DNA of 64,000 nt. Source: Hyphomicrobiaceae bacterium (GTDB lineage Bacteria > Pseudomonadota > Alphaproteobacteria > Rhizobiales > Hyphomicrobiaceae). Shown in pieces: positions 44,775-53,160 of this stretch. The position numbers and the translations under genes are program-made. Positions within the stretch are counted from its first letter, which is position 1, and every line of letters begins with the position of its first letter. Where the stretch lies: contig JALHOW010000004.1 of the NCBI GenBank assembly GCA_022842785.1, forward strand, positions 310,001 to 374,000. Reading direction: 5' to 3'. The notes under the pieces are model-generated. The model did not search any database. It had not been told where the DNA came from and saw only the letters and a list, made by a program, of their open reading frames with translations.

Positions 44775-45449
44775 ATGCCTCGGGATCTCATCATCGCGCC
44801 GTCGATCCTCTCGGCCGACTTCGCCCGCCTCGGCGAGGAGGTCGCGACCGTCGATGCGGCCGGCGCGGACTGGATCCACCTCGACCCGATGGACGGGCAT
44901 TTCGTCCCGAACATCACGTTCGGTCCCCCGGTGATCAAAGCCATCCGCGGGTCGTCGAAGAAGCTCTTCGACTGCCATCTCATGATCGCGCCGGCTGATC
45001 CCTATATCGCGGCCTTCTCCGAAGCCGGGGCCGATCTCATCACCGTTCATGCCGAAGCGGGGCCACATCTCGACCGCTCGCTTCAGACAATCCGCGCGCT
45101 CGGCAAGAAGGCGGGCGTGTCGCTCAATCCAGCGACTCCGGAAAGCGCCATTGAGTATGTGCTCGACCGCCTCGACCTGATCCTGATCATGACCATCAAT
45201 CCGGGGTTCGGCGGCCAAGCGTTCATCCCGTCCGTTGTCGAGAAAGTCCGCCGGGTGAAGGCGCTGGTCGGCAATCGCCCGATCGATATCGAGATCGATG
45301 GTGGCATCACGCCCGAGACGGCGCCGCTCGTCGTCGCGGCCGGCGCCAACGTGCTCGTCGCGGGATCGGCGGTCTTCAAGGGTGGCAGCAAGGAGGCGTA
45401 CGCAAAGAATATTGCCGCCATTCGAGCTGCAGCCGAGGCTGTGCGCTGA
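44775..45449 (+). CDS. rpe: ribulose-phosphate 3-epimerase
   Basis: A 224-residue TIM-barrel enzyme of the pentose phosphate and Calvin cycles. Metal and catalytic residues are in [42 protein letters not shown] and [11 protein letters not shown] chose the ATG at 44775 after GGAGGG. It is divergent from the division operon. It stands alone, without cbb genes. Confidence 0.96.
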   Translation: MPRDLIIAPSILSADFARLGEEVATVDAAGADWIHLDPMDGHFVPNITFGPPVIKAIRGSSKKLFDCHLMIAPADPYIAAFSEAGADLITVHAEAGPHLDRSLQTIRALGKKAGVSLNPATPESAIEYVLDRLDLILIMTINPGFGGQAFIPSVVEKVRRVKALVGNRPIDIEIDGGITPETAPLVVAAGANVLVAGSAVFKGGSKEAYAKNIAAIRAAAEAVR

Positions 45450-45639
45450 GCGAGCGAAGAGGCGCGCGAGGGAACCGTCGCGCACAGCAACTTGTTGTTA
45501 GTGAGCGTTAACAAGATCTAAGCACGCGAAACTCGGCGCGCGCTTAAGGAAATCGCAAGAGCGGAGCGTTCTAATCCGGGACACTTGTACACCGCCTGTC
45601 GAGTTCGGCAGCGCGGGCAACACGATCGGTCCTTAGCTC

Positions 45640-47787
45640 ATGCGTAACTCGGCTCGATTGCCAACCGAAGACATCGCCGCCATTTCGCCGTGGACAGTGC
45701 TCATGCGCTCCTGGTTGCGCGTTCTGATCGTCGCCGGCTTTGCAGGCGCCGCGGTTTTCACCGCACTGGCGCTGACACCCGCACGCTATGTCGCCACGGC
45801 CGTGATCCGAGTGCCGGCGCCGACCGCGTCGGATGCCGTGGCCACACGTATTGCCGCACTCCAATCACAGGATCTCGCCCGCAAGGTCGTGGCGGACCTC
45901 GATCTCGCACGTTCGCCTACCTTCAACGGCGCCCATGCAGTGCATGATATTCGTGGCTGGCTGGACCGCCTCTCGGGCCGCAACCCACTGCGCCAAGCCG
46001 GCTCGCCCGATGAGCAGATAGCAGCTGCCTTGATGCGCAACCTGCAGGTCGCGCCAGGGACCGAGGACCGTAGCATCACCATTCGCGTGATAGCGCGCAC
46101 GCCCGATCTTGCGGTGCGCATCGCCGATCGCCTCGTCGACCTCCACAATGCATCGCACGAGACGGCACGAGCCGACGAACAGCAGAGCAGGCCCGACGCG
46201 CAGCGATTGTCGACCGACATTGCGGCACTCGACGCGGAAATCGCGCGCCTCAAGAGCCTTGCCGACGGTACGGCCGATGCTCAGCGGCGTCATGACCTGA
46301 TGGAAACCCTGATACAGGCCGAGCGCGAGCGCGCCGACGCCACGTTGCGTGCGAAGACCGCCCGGGGCCTCCTGGACAAGGGCGCGGTCGAAGCCATCGC
46401 CGAGCTGCAGACCTCGCCATCCCTCCACCAGTTGATAGCGGAGCGCGTGCGCGTCGAGGTCCAGAAGAACAGTGCCGAGCGTTCTCTGCCGGCCGACCAT
46501 CCGCGCATTCGCGATCTGCGGGCACGCTTGAGCGAGCTGCGCTGGCAGATGTTCCGCGAGGCCACAGCAATAACCGAAGGGCTCGCGGCGGAACTGAAAA
46601 CGGCGACGGACCGGGAAGCGGAGGCGCGCGCACGCCTTGCGGGCGCCGATGCCCGTGCAGAAACGCCCGACGCCACGACCGATACCGACCGCCTCACCGC
46701 GCTCGAGAGCGATGCAACCGAAAAGCGGGCCGCACTCGCGAGCCTGACGGCCAGCCAGTTGACCACCGCGAGCGCAACGCCGACCGCGCGGCCACGCGCC
46801 GGCAGCGTCGTACGACTGGCGCCGAGCCAGGCTATTGCCATCCCAGCGTTCCCACACAAGGCCCAGCTCTCGCTGCTGACCGCGGTTTCAATTCTCATGA
46901 TCGGCTTCGTAGCGGTCATCATGCGCACGCTGCTCGCGGGCAATCGCCGCTCGGTCGTGGAAGCGGGCTTTGCCGACATGGCCACGACAGCCCGCGATCG
47001 CGCCGACGTCAATCTCGGAACCGGTTCTCTGACGGCGCAGCCGTTCGATGCTCGGCAGGCCACATCGCCGTTGGCCACCGAAGCGGGCGCACCGGATGAC
47101 GCCATCCGCACCGGCGCCGCCACGGAGATCCGCGTCGCAGAGCCAGCGCAGTTCGTCATTCTCTCGACGACGAACGATACGGCCCGCCACCTGGCCGGGC
47201 GAGCCATGGGCCGGAAGGGCTACCGCACGCTGCTGGTCACCGATCGCATCGATGGCGCCGCAGAAGCGCGCGACATGGTCTCCTCGCTCGCCATAGCGGG
47301 CAGGCGCGCGGTGCTCGTCGACTGGTCGCGCGACGGCAAGGGTCTCGCAGCAAGCCTCGGCATACCGGCGCGGCCCGGCATATGCGATCTGCTCGACGGC
47401 CGCGCAAGCTTCGACGATGTAATCGTACGGCTACCCGAGAGTGAGGCACACGTCATCGCCGCCGGCGCGCCGCCCGCCGATCCGGAACGACCGCTGGATG
47501 CCGACTGGATCAACCTTGTGCTCGATGCGCTGGACGAAGCTTACGACCACATCGTCGTGGTGGCGCAGATCGACGAGGCACGAACCCTGTTCGACACGAT
47601 CGAGGGGCGCTTCGACGCCGGCATCGTGATGTCCGATCGTCGCGTGCAGGGCTCGACGATCAACGCCGGCCCGGGTGTCTTCCTCGGCTTCGAGGTGACC
47701 GAAATCTACATCGTGCAGATGGACCTCGCGCAGCGTCGTGGCGCAGCGCGGCGGCTCAAGCGGCCCCGCCGTCAGGCCGCGGCCTGA
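45640..47787 (+). CDS. Wzc/ExoP-like polysaccharide chain-length protein with degenerate kinase domain
   Basis: A 715-residue membrane protein. The first helix (residues 28-46) begins the Wzz-like periplasmic domain, which has long coiled coils, and a second helix (about 408-426) ends it. A cytoplasmic P-loop-type domain follows from about residue 503: VILSTTND..., then AVLVDWSRDGKGLA and PGICDLLDG as in bacterial tyrosine kinases. The Walker A position has no GK[ST], and the tail lacks a Tyr cluster. It likely guides chain length or export without kinase activity. No glycosyltransferases are adjacent. Confidence 0.8.
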   Translation: MRNSARLPTEDIAAISPWTVLMRSWLRVLIVAGFAGAAVFTALALTPARYVATAVIRVPAPTASDAVATRIAALQSQDLARKVVADLDLARSPTFNGAHAVHDIRGWLDRLSGRNPLRQAGSPDEQIAAALMRNLQVAPGTEDRSITIRVIARTPDLAVRIADRLVDLHNASHETARADEQQSRPDAQRLSTDIAALDAEIARLKSLADGTADAQRRHDLMETLIQAERERADATLRAKTARGLLDKGAVEAIAELQTSPSLHQLIAERVRVEVQKNSAERSLPADHPRIRDLRARLSELRWQMFREATAITEGLAAELKTATDREAEARARLAGADARAETPDATTDTDRLTALESDATEKRAALASLTASQLTTASATPTARPRAGSVVRLAPSQAIAIPAFPHKAQLSLLTAVSILMIGFVAVIMRTLLAGNRRSVVEAGFADMATTARDRADVNLGTGSLTAQPFDARQATSPLATEAGAPDDAIRTGAATEIRVAEPAQFVILSTTNDTARHLAGRAMGRKGYRTLLVTDRIDGAAEARDMVSSLAIAGRRAVLVDWSRDGKGLAASLGIPARPGICDLLDGRASFDDVIVRLPESEAHVIAAGAPPADPERPLDADWINLVLDALDEAYDHIVVVAQIDEARTLFDTIEGRFDAGIVMSDRRVQGSTINAGPGVFLGFEVTEIYIVQMDLAQRRGAARRLKRPRRQAAA

Positions 47788-47800
47788 CGGCTGATCGTCC

Positions 47801-50056
47801 TCAGTTTCCGAAGATCCCTGAGAAGAAGTCGTTACCGCCACCACCACCGCCGCGGCGACCGCGGGGCGGCGGGCCCCAGCCCCAACCACCCCAGCCGCCG
47901 CTGTACTCGTCACGGCGCGGCCGTGGCGGGGCGCTGGCAAGCTCCTTGACCTTACGATCGAGTGCCGCTGCCGGATCGGTGCGCGCGACAGCGGCCACGC
48001 TCTGGCCGTCGAGCAGCACCGCCTGGATGCGCTGGTCGTGAGCGTAGACATCCGCAAAGCTCGTCACCTTGCCGTTCTCGTCGGCGACAAGCGTGAAGTA
48101 GGTGTTGTGCACCGGAACGCGGCGGTTGAGATCGACGCGATTGACCTGCGGTGCATTCGGCCTCAACCGTTCTGAGATGTCGGTCATGGTCCAGCTGCGA
48201 TCTTGCGAAAAGATCACCTCGGCAAATCGCACCGGATTGCGCACGCGGATGCACCCGAAGCTGTAGGCACGCACCGGCGTCTCGAAGAGGTTCTTGGTCG
48301 GCGTATCGTGCATGTAGACGTCATGCTTGTTCGGGAACATGAACTTGAGCTGGCCGAGTGGATTGGCGGGGCCAGGGTCCTGGATGATGGACACGCGGCG
48401 GATATCCGTGCGCTCCCAGTCGATCTCATAGGCGCGCACCGTGCGGTTGCCGTTGACGATACGCATGTTCCGCCGCGCGAGGATCGAGTCGTCACCTGAT
48501 TGCAGCGACGGCAGCAGATCCTGGACCTTGATCGTGCCCGGCACGCCCCAGTCGGGGTGGAAGACGACGAACTGCATCGCGTCCGAGAAAACCGGCGTCT
48601 GGTTCGTCGGCTTGCCAATGATGATGCGCTCTTGGAATACGACGCTGCCGTTGCGATACACACGCGTCTGATACTCTGGAAGGTTGTTCCAGATATGCGT
48701 GCTGCCGAGTTGCTCGGGCATCCAGCGCCAGCGCTCGAGATTGACGAGATACTGCTTGATCGTCGGCTGACGGCTCTGCGCCTGCTGCGTCTTGCGGCTC
48801 AGGCCCTGGCGGGTGGCGTTCGTGAGCGCGGGATGCGTCGCGCGCTGCACCATCTTGCCGCTCCGGCGATCGCGATAGGTGGGGCCGAGGAACTCGCGCA
48901 CGGCAGCCGCCACGTCCTCGTCGTAGAGGTCGGCGTCATCAGCATGGCGAGCCGGCACTTCGAGCCGCCGGCGCACGAGTTCGACGTGCTCATGGCGATC
49001 ACCCAGGCGCACCACGGGGCCATTGGGAATGGTGACCTCGCGCGGATCCTCCTGCTGGGCCTGCACCTTCTCCGCGCGCACTTTCAGATAAGCCTGCCGC
49101 AGCAGCTCGAACTGGCGGTGCTGGGGATGGAGCTTCTGCAGGGCAACCGACGGATCGCTCGTCGCAGAGAACTGCTCGAGAAGTGCCTTCACGTCGAGGG
49201 GGCGCGGCGACTGGTCGAGCCATTTGCTGAGCTGCACGGGATCCACGCGGCCGCCACGAGCGTGCCAGGCGTACGTCACGAGAGCGTTGGTCAGCTTCAG
49301 CTCGGCTGCTGCCAATGCCTCGGGTGCCGCGCTGCCGGCAGGCAGGCCGCTCACGTCGAAGTCCTTGGGATCGAGGCCCCACTCATCGGCGCGGCCGATC
49401 TCGGCAACAAGCGCCTGGGCCGCTGCGGTCACGCCGGCGTCCGTGGTCCATACCGGAAGACCCTTGCGGGCTGAATAGAACGCGGTGATCGCCTCATGCC
49501 ATTCACGCTCTTGGGCTTGGCGCGCGGAAGGCTGGCTGCTCTCCAGCGTAGCAAGTACGGCGGCGTTCAGCGGGGGCGGCGGCGGCTCGACCGGCACAGC
49601 AACGGCCGGCGGGGCAACGGGTGCGGGATCGGGCGTGGCTGTCTGGGGCACGAACGGCGCGGGGCCAGCCGGAGCCGGTGCGGCAGGCGTCGCAGTGTCC
49701 TGAGAGGCGGGCGCGGCCGGGGGCTCATTGGCTGCCGGAGGTGCATCCCCTGCCGGCTTCCCGCCAGGGATGGACGACGTCTCGATGGGATTGCTCGCGG
49801 GCACCGCCGGGCTCGCGACAGCCGGCGCATCGGATGCGTGCTTAGCAGCTTCGGCAGACGCGGGTGCAGGCGTCGCTCCCGGCGCGACGTTCGCCTCGCC
49901 TTCCGCGCGCGGCGACGAAATCAATTCCGCGGGATTGACGACCGGTGGCGTCCGCTCCGCAGACGGCCCGGCTGCGGGCGTCGTATCCTGAGCAAGGGCT
50001 GGGGGCACCGCGGCGAGTGCAAGGATAGAGAGCAAACATAGAGCAGCACGCCGCAT
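47801..50056 (-). CDS. L,D-transpeptidase, YcbB-like
   Basis: A 751-residue exported enzyme from the ATG at 50056 after GAGG. The signal peptide ends ALAQ near residue 22. A 130-residue Pro/Ala-rich linker follows, then the YcbB scaffold and peptidoglycan-binding parts. The YkuD catalytic motif is in MHDTPTKNLFE followed by SFGCIRVRNP, with the Cys nucleophile. It makes 3-3 cross-links in peptidoglycan. The last 35 residues are Gly/Trp/Arg-rich (GGWGGWGWG), an unusual tail. Confidence 0.92.
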   Translation of the reverse strand: MRRAALCLLSILALAAVPPALAQDTTPAAGPSAERTPPVVNPAELISSPRAEGEANVAPGATPAPASAEAAKHASDAPAVASPAVPASNPIETSSIPGGKPAGDAPPAANEPPAAPASQDTATPAAPAPAGPAPFVPQTATPDPAPVAPPAVAVPVEPPPPPLNAAVLATLESSQPSARQAQEREWHEAITAFYSARKGLPVWTTDAGVTAAAQALVAEIGRADEWGLDPKDFDVSGLPAGSAAPEALAAAELKLTNALVTYAWHARGGRVDPVQLSKWLDQSPRPLDVKALLEQFSATSDPSVALQKLHPQHRQFELLRQAYLKVRAEKVQAQQEDPREVTIPNGPVVRLGDRHEHVELVRRRLEVPARHADDADLYDEDVAAAVREFLGPTYRDRRSGKMVQRATHPALTNATRQGLSRKTQQAQSRQPTIKQYLVNLERWRWMPEQLGSTHIWNNLPEYQTRVYRNGSVVFQERIIIGKPTNQTPVFSDAMQFVVFHPDWGVPGTIKVQDLLPSLQSGDDSILARRNMRIVNGNRTVRAYEIDWERTDIRRVSIIQDPGPANPLGQLKFMFPNKHDVYMHDTPTKNLFETPVRAYSFGCIRVRNPVRFAEVIFSQDRSWTMTDISERLRPNAPQVNRVDLNRRVPVHNTYFTLVADENGKVTSFADVYAHDQRIQAVLLDGQSVAAVARTDPAAALDRKVKELASAPPRPRRDEYSGGWGGWGWGPPPRGRRGGGGGGNDFFSGIFGN

Positions 50057-50461
50057 GGCAGATGGCCTCTTTCTCGGTTCGGGGAATTGGGCCGGTCTGG
50101 CCGACGGCTCAACGCCCATCAGCCCACACCATAATGCTTACGTCAGCATGACTGCTTCGGCACGGCATCGCAAGCCAAACCCTTATGTTCCAATCGATTG
50201 CGCCATATCTTTGGCAGATTTGCCTCCGTTGGATGATTCGCTTTTGCAGCTTTCACCTAGATGTGAGCCGGCGAGCGCGCCTTCCCACACCTGCTGGTCG
50301 GCCGCGCCTGACGCGTTGTAGGGAGCAACGCATTGCAGGATCCTGCCGTTGCATATGAACGATCACTGCTGGCCCGAGCGGAGCGTTGCTCCGATCCTGG
50401 GGCTCGGATAGCTTCCGGCAAGGCCATCGCGGCCCAATTTTCCGCAGCACGATCGAACCTC
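50057..50461. other. divergent region between L,D-transpeptidase and acyl-CoA synthetase genes
   Basis: I see no gene with support. The frame of the acyl-CoA synthetase is open from 50333, but without conserved residues. A short inverted repeat ATGCT/AGCAT lies near 50131-50146. Promoters for both genes should be here; none can be picked with confidence. Confidence 0.5.
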
Positions 50462-52090
50462 ATGTCCCAGAACCCATTCGACACCCATCTCGGCAAGACC
50501 CCGGCGAACTATCAGCCCCTGACGCCGCTCACCTTCCTCGAGCGCTCCGCGTCCATCCATCCCGAGCACGTGGCCGTCATCCATGGGCGCCAGCGCTTCA
50601 CGTATGCCCAGCTCTACGAGCGCGCCCGCCGCCTTGCCTCCGCGCTCGCCTGGCTCGGGATCGGCCCGGGCGACACCGTGTCGGTCATGCTGCCAAATAC
50701 GCCGCCGATGCTGGAAGCCCACTTCGGCGTGCCCATGACCGGCGCCGTCCTACATTCGATCAACACCCGCCTCGACGCCGCGATCGTCGCCTTCCAGCTC
50801 GACCACGCCGAGTCGAAAGTCCTGATCTATGACCGCGAGTTCTCCGCGACCATCAAGGAGGCGATCGAGAAGTGCCGCGTGAAGCCGCGCCTCGTCGAGT
50901 ATGACGATCCCGAATTCCCGCAGGTCGGCGAGCGGCTGAGCCCCGTCGAATACGAGGATTTCATCAAGCGCGGTTTCGCGGGCTTCAAGTGGCGCGTGCC
51001 GACCGATGAGTGGGACGCAATCTCGCTCAATTACACGTCCGGCACGACCGGCAATCCCAAGGGCGTCGTCTACCATCACCGCGGCGCACACCTCATGTGC
51101 TACGCCAACATCGTCTCTGCGCAGATGAGCCGGCACTCGGTTTATCTCTGGACGCTGCCGATGTTCCACTGCAATGGCTGGTGCTTCCCCTGGACGGTCA
51201 CCGCTGCGACCGGCACGCACGTCTGCCTCCGCTGGGTGCGAGCCGGCGCCATTTTCGAGGCCATGGCCGAGCACAAGGTCACGCATCTCTGCGGCGCCCC
51301 GATCGTGATGTCTTCACTGCTCAATGCCACGGCGAACGAGACGCGCCCGCTGCCGCATCGCGTGCAGTTCATCACGGCCGCCGCGCCGCCGCCCGAAGCC
51401 GTGCTCTCGCGCATGGAGCAGGCGGGCTTCGACGTCACGCACGTCTACGGCCTCACCGAGACGTACGGTCCCGCCTCCGTCAACGAGTGGAAGAGCGAAT
51501 GGGACGTGCTGGATACCTCGGCGCGTGCCCAGAAGAAGGCGCGCCAGGGCGTGCGCTACGCCGCGCTCGACGGACTCACCGTGATGAACCCCGAAACCAT
51601 GGAGATCGTCCCGAGCGACGGCGAGACACTCGGCGAAGTCATGTTCCGCGGCAACATCGTGATGAAGGGCTATCTCAAGAACCCGCAGGCGACCGACGAG
51701 GCCTTTGCCGGCGGCTGGTTTCATTCGGGTGACCTTGGCGTCCTCCATCCCGACGGTTACATCCAACTCAAGGACCGCTCGAAGGACATCATTATCTCGG
51801 GTGGCGAGAACATTTCGTCGATCGAGGTCGAGGACGTGCTCTACAAGCATCCTTCGATCGCGACCTGCGCCGTCGTCGCCAAGCCCGATGAGCGGTGGGG
51901 CGAGACGCCGTGCGCGTTCATCGAACTGAAGCCGGGCACGCAGCTACTCGCCTCCGACGTTATCGCGTGGTGCCGCGAGCACCTCGCGCACTACAAGTGC
52001 CCGCGTCATGTGGTTTTCGCGGAAGTGCCGAAGACCTCCACGGGCAAGATCCAGAAATTCCGACTGCGCGACATGGCGAAGGAGATCTAG
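50462..52090 (+). CDS. AMP-forming acyl-CoA synthetase (medium-chain / DmdB-like)
   Basis: A 542-residue adenylate-forming enzyme. The P-loop is NYTSGTTGNPKGVVYHHRG, A5 is YGLTETYGP, the hinge begins HSGDLGVLHPDGYIQLKDRSKDII, and the catalytic Lys is in PKTSTGKIQKF. FHCNGWCFPW is typical of the subgroup that includes methylmercaptopropionate-CoA ligase (DmdB) and FadD-like enzymes; the acid cannot be fixed. The start MSQNPFD fits the family although no good ribosome site is seen. Its stop codon lies inside a large palindrome. Confidence 0.9.
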   Translation: MSQNPFDTHLGKTPANYQPLTPLTFLERSASIHPEHVAVIHGRQRFTYAQLYERARRLASALAWLGIGPGDTVSVMLPNTPPMLEAHFGVPMTGAVLHSINTRLDAAIVAFQLDHAESKVLIYDREFSATIKEAIEKCRVKPRLVEYDDPEFPQVGERLSPVEYEDFIKRGFAGFKWRVPTDEWDAISLNYTSGTTGNPKGVVYHHRGAHLMCYANIVSAQMSRHSVYLWTLPMFHCNGWCFPWTVTAATGTHVCLRWVRAGAIFEAMAEHKVTHLCGAPIVMSSLLNATANETRPLPHRVQFITAAAPPPEAVLSRMEQAGFDVTHVYGLTETYGPASVNEWKSEWDVLDTSARAQKKARQGVRYAALDGLTVMNPETMEIVPSDGETLGEVMFRGNIVMKGYLKNPQATDEAFAGGWFHSGDLGVLHPDGYIQLKDRSKDIIISGGENISSIEVEDVLYKHPSIATCAVVAKPDERWGETPCAFIELKPGTQLLASDVIAWCREHLAHYKCPRHVVFAEVPKTSTGKIQKFRLRDMAKEI

Positions 52091-52161
52091 TGTGATGATC
52101 GAGAAATTCGCCACATCTCGCCGCACGGTACGAGCGAATTCCTCGATCTGAATCACACTAG
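52087..52161. repeat. 75-base palindromic element 1
   Basis: CTAGTGTGAT (52087-52096) is the exact inverse of ATCACACTAG (52152-52161). Inside, a 15-base arm (52097-52111) pairs with 52134-52148 with one mismatch and a three-base bulge. The acyl-CoA synthetase stop TAG lies in its left end. It shares CTAGTGT ends with the next palindrome. Terminator or small non-autonomous mobile element are both possible. Confidence 0.8.
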
Positions 52162-52174
52162 CAGCTCTATGATT

Positions 52175-52252
52175 CTAGTGTCCCTTTTGATTCCGAAGTT
52201 CGCTCGGGACGCCAGCATCGAGGTTAAGCGAACTTCGGAATCGGGACACTAG
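52175..52252. repeat. 78-base palindromic element 2
   Basis: CTAGTGTCCC (52175-52184) pairs with GGGACACTAG (52243-52252), and a 16-base arm (52189-52204) pairs exactly with 52227-52242; only TTTT bulges out. The stem is 26 pairs. It lies 14 bases after element 1 and has the same seven-base ends but a different interior. Confidence 0.85.
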
Positions 52253-52341
52253 TCGCCGCGCGCCCGCGACACGAAGAACTAAACCTCACACTGGCGAGCC
52301 CATCAGGGCCCGAACCTGCGAATCTGGAAGGAGCATCCACC

Positions 52342-53127
52342 ATGCAGCTTGGAAAAGACATTGCCGCCGTTATCACAGGTGGCGCATCGGGCCTCGGCGC
52401 CGCAACCGCGCGCGCACTTGCGGGCAAAGGCGTCAAGGTCGGCCTCCTCGACGTGAATGAGAGCGCCGGCACGGCGCTCGCCAAGGAACTCGGCGGCACG
52501 TTCGCGAAATGCGACGTGACCAGCGAGGCGGATGTGGATGCCGCACTTGCCGCCGTCCGCAAAGCGCACGGCCAGGAGCGCATTCTCGTCAACTGTGCCG
52601 GCATTGCCATTGGCCAGCGAACCGCGCGCAAGGGCAAGGAGGGCGCGCCGCCCGTGCCGCATGACCTCGCGAGCTTCGCGCGTGTGATCTCGATCAACCT
52701 GATCGGCACCTTTCTCATGATGTCGAGGAGCTCGGCCGGGATGCTGACGCTCGATCCTATGGGGCCCGACGGCGAGCGCGGCGTCATGATCAACACGTCC
52801 TCGGTTGCAGCCGAAGACGGCCAGATCGGGCAGGTGGCTTATGCGGCATCGAAGGGTGGCGTGAAGTCCATGGTGCTCCCCGTTGCGCGTGACCTCGCAC
52901 AGAGCGGCATTCGCGTTTGCGCGATCCTGCCGGGCCTCTTCCACACGCCCATGTTCGACGGTCTGCCGGAGGATGCACGCAACGCACTCGCGGCCTCCGT
53001 TCCCTTCCCGTCGCGGCTCGGCAGCGCCACGGAGTACGCGGCGCTTGCGACGCACATTTGCGAGAACGTGATGCTCAATGGCGAGTGCATTCGCCTAGAT
53101 GGCGCGATCCGCCTCGCGCCGCGCTGA
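52342..53127 (+). CDS. short-chain dehydrogenase, 3-hydroxyacyl-CoA dehydrogenase type 2-like
   Basis: A 261-residue SDR. The cofactor motif is VITGGASGLGAATA with D38 after the second strand, which favours NAD. NCAGIA is the NNAG-type motif, and the catalytic set is S in INTSSVA and Y-x3-K in YAASKGG. RKGKEGAPPVPHDLASF and the overall length match the HSD10-like group that oxidises 3-hydroxyacyl-CoA. Together with the upstream acyl-CoA synthetase it suggests acyl-CoA breakdown, though palindromes separate them. Confidence 0.9.
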   Translation: MQLGKDIAAVITGGASGLGAATARALAGKGVKVGLLDVNESAGTALAKELGGTFAKCDVTSEADVDAALAAVRKAHGQERILVNCAGIAIGQRTARKGKEGAPPVPHDLASFARVISINLIGTFLMMSRSSAGMLTLDPMGPDGERGVMINTSSVAAEDGQIGQVAYAASKGGVKSMVLPVARDLAQSGIRVCAILPGLFHTPMFDGLPEDARNALAASVPFPSRLGSATEYAALATHICENVMLNGECIRLDGAIRLAPR

Positions 53128-53160
53128 GCGCGCACCAGCTAAGCCCGTGATCCGGCCGTT

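Noticed and set aside
44375-44998. A 207-codon plus-strand frame upstream of and into rpe
   Set aside because: It crosses the mraZ control region and overlaps rpe in another frame; no ribosome site or recognisable domain.
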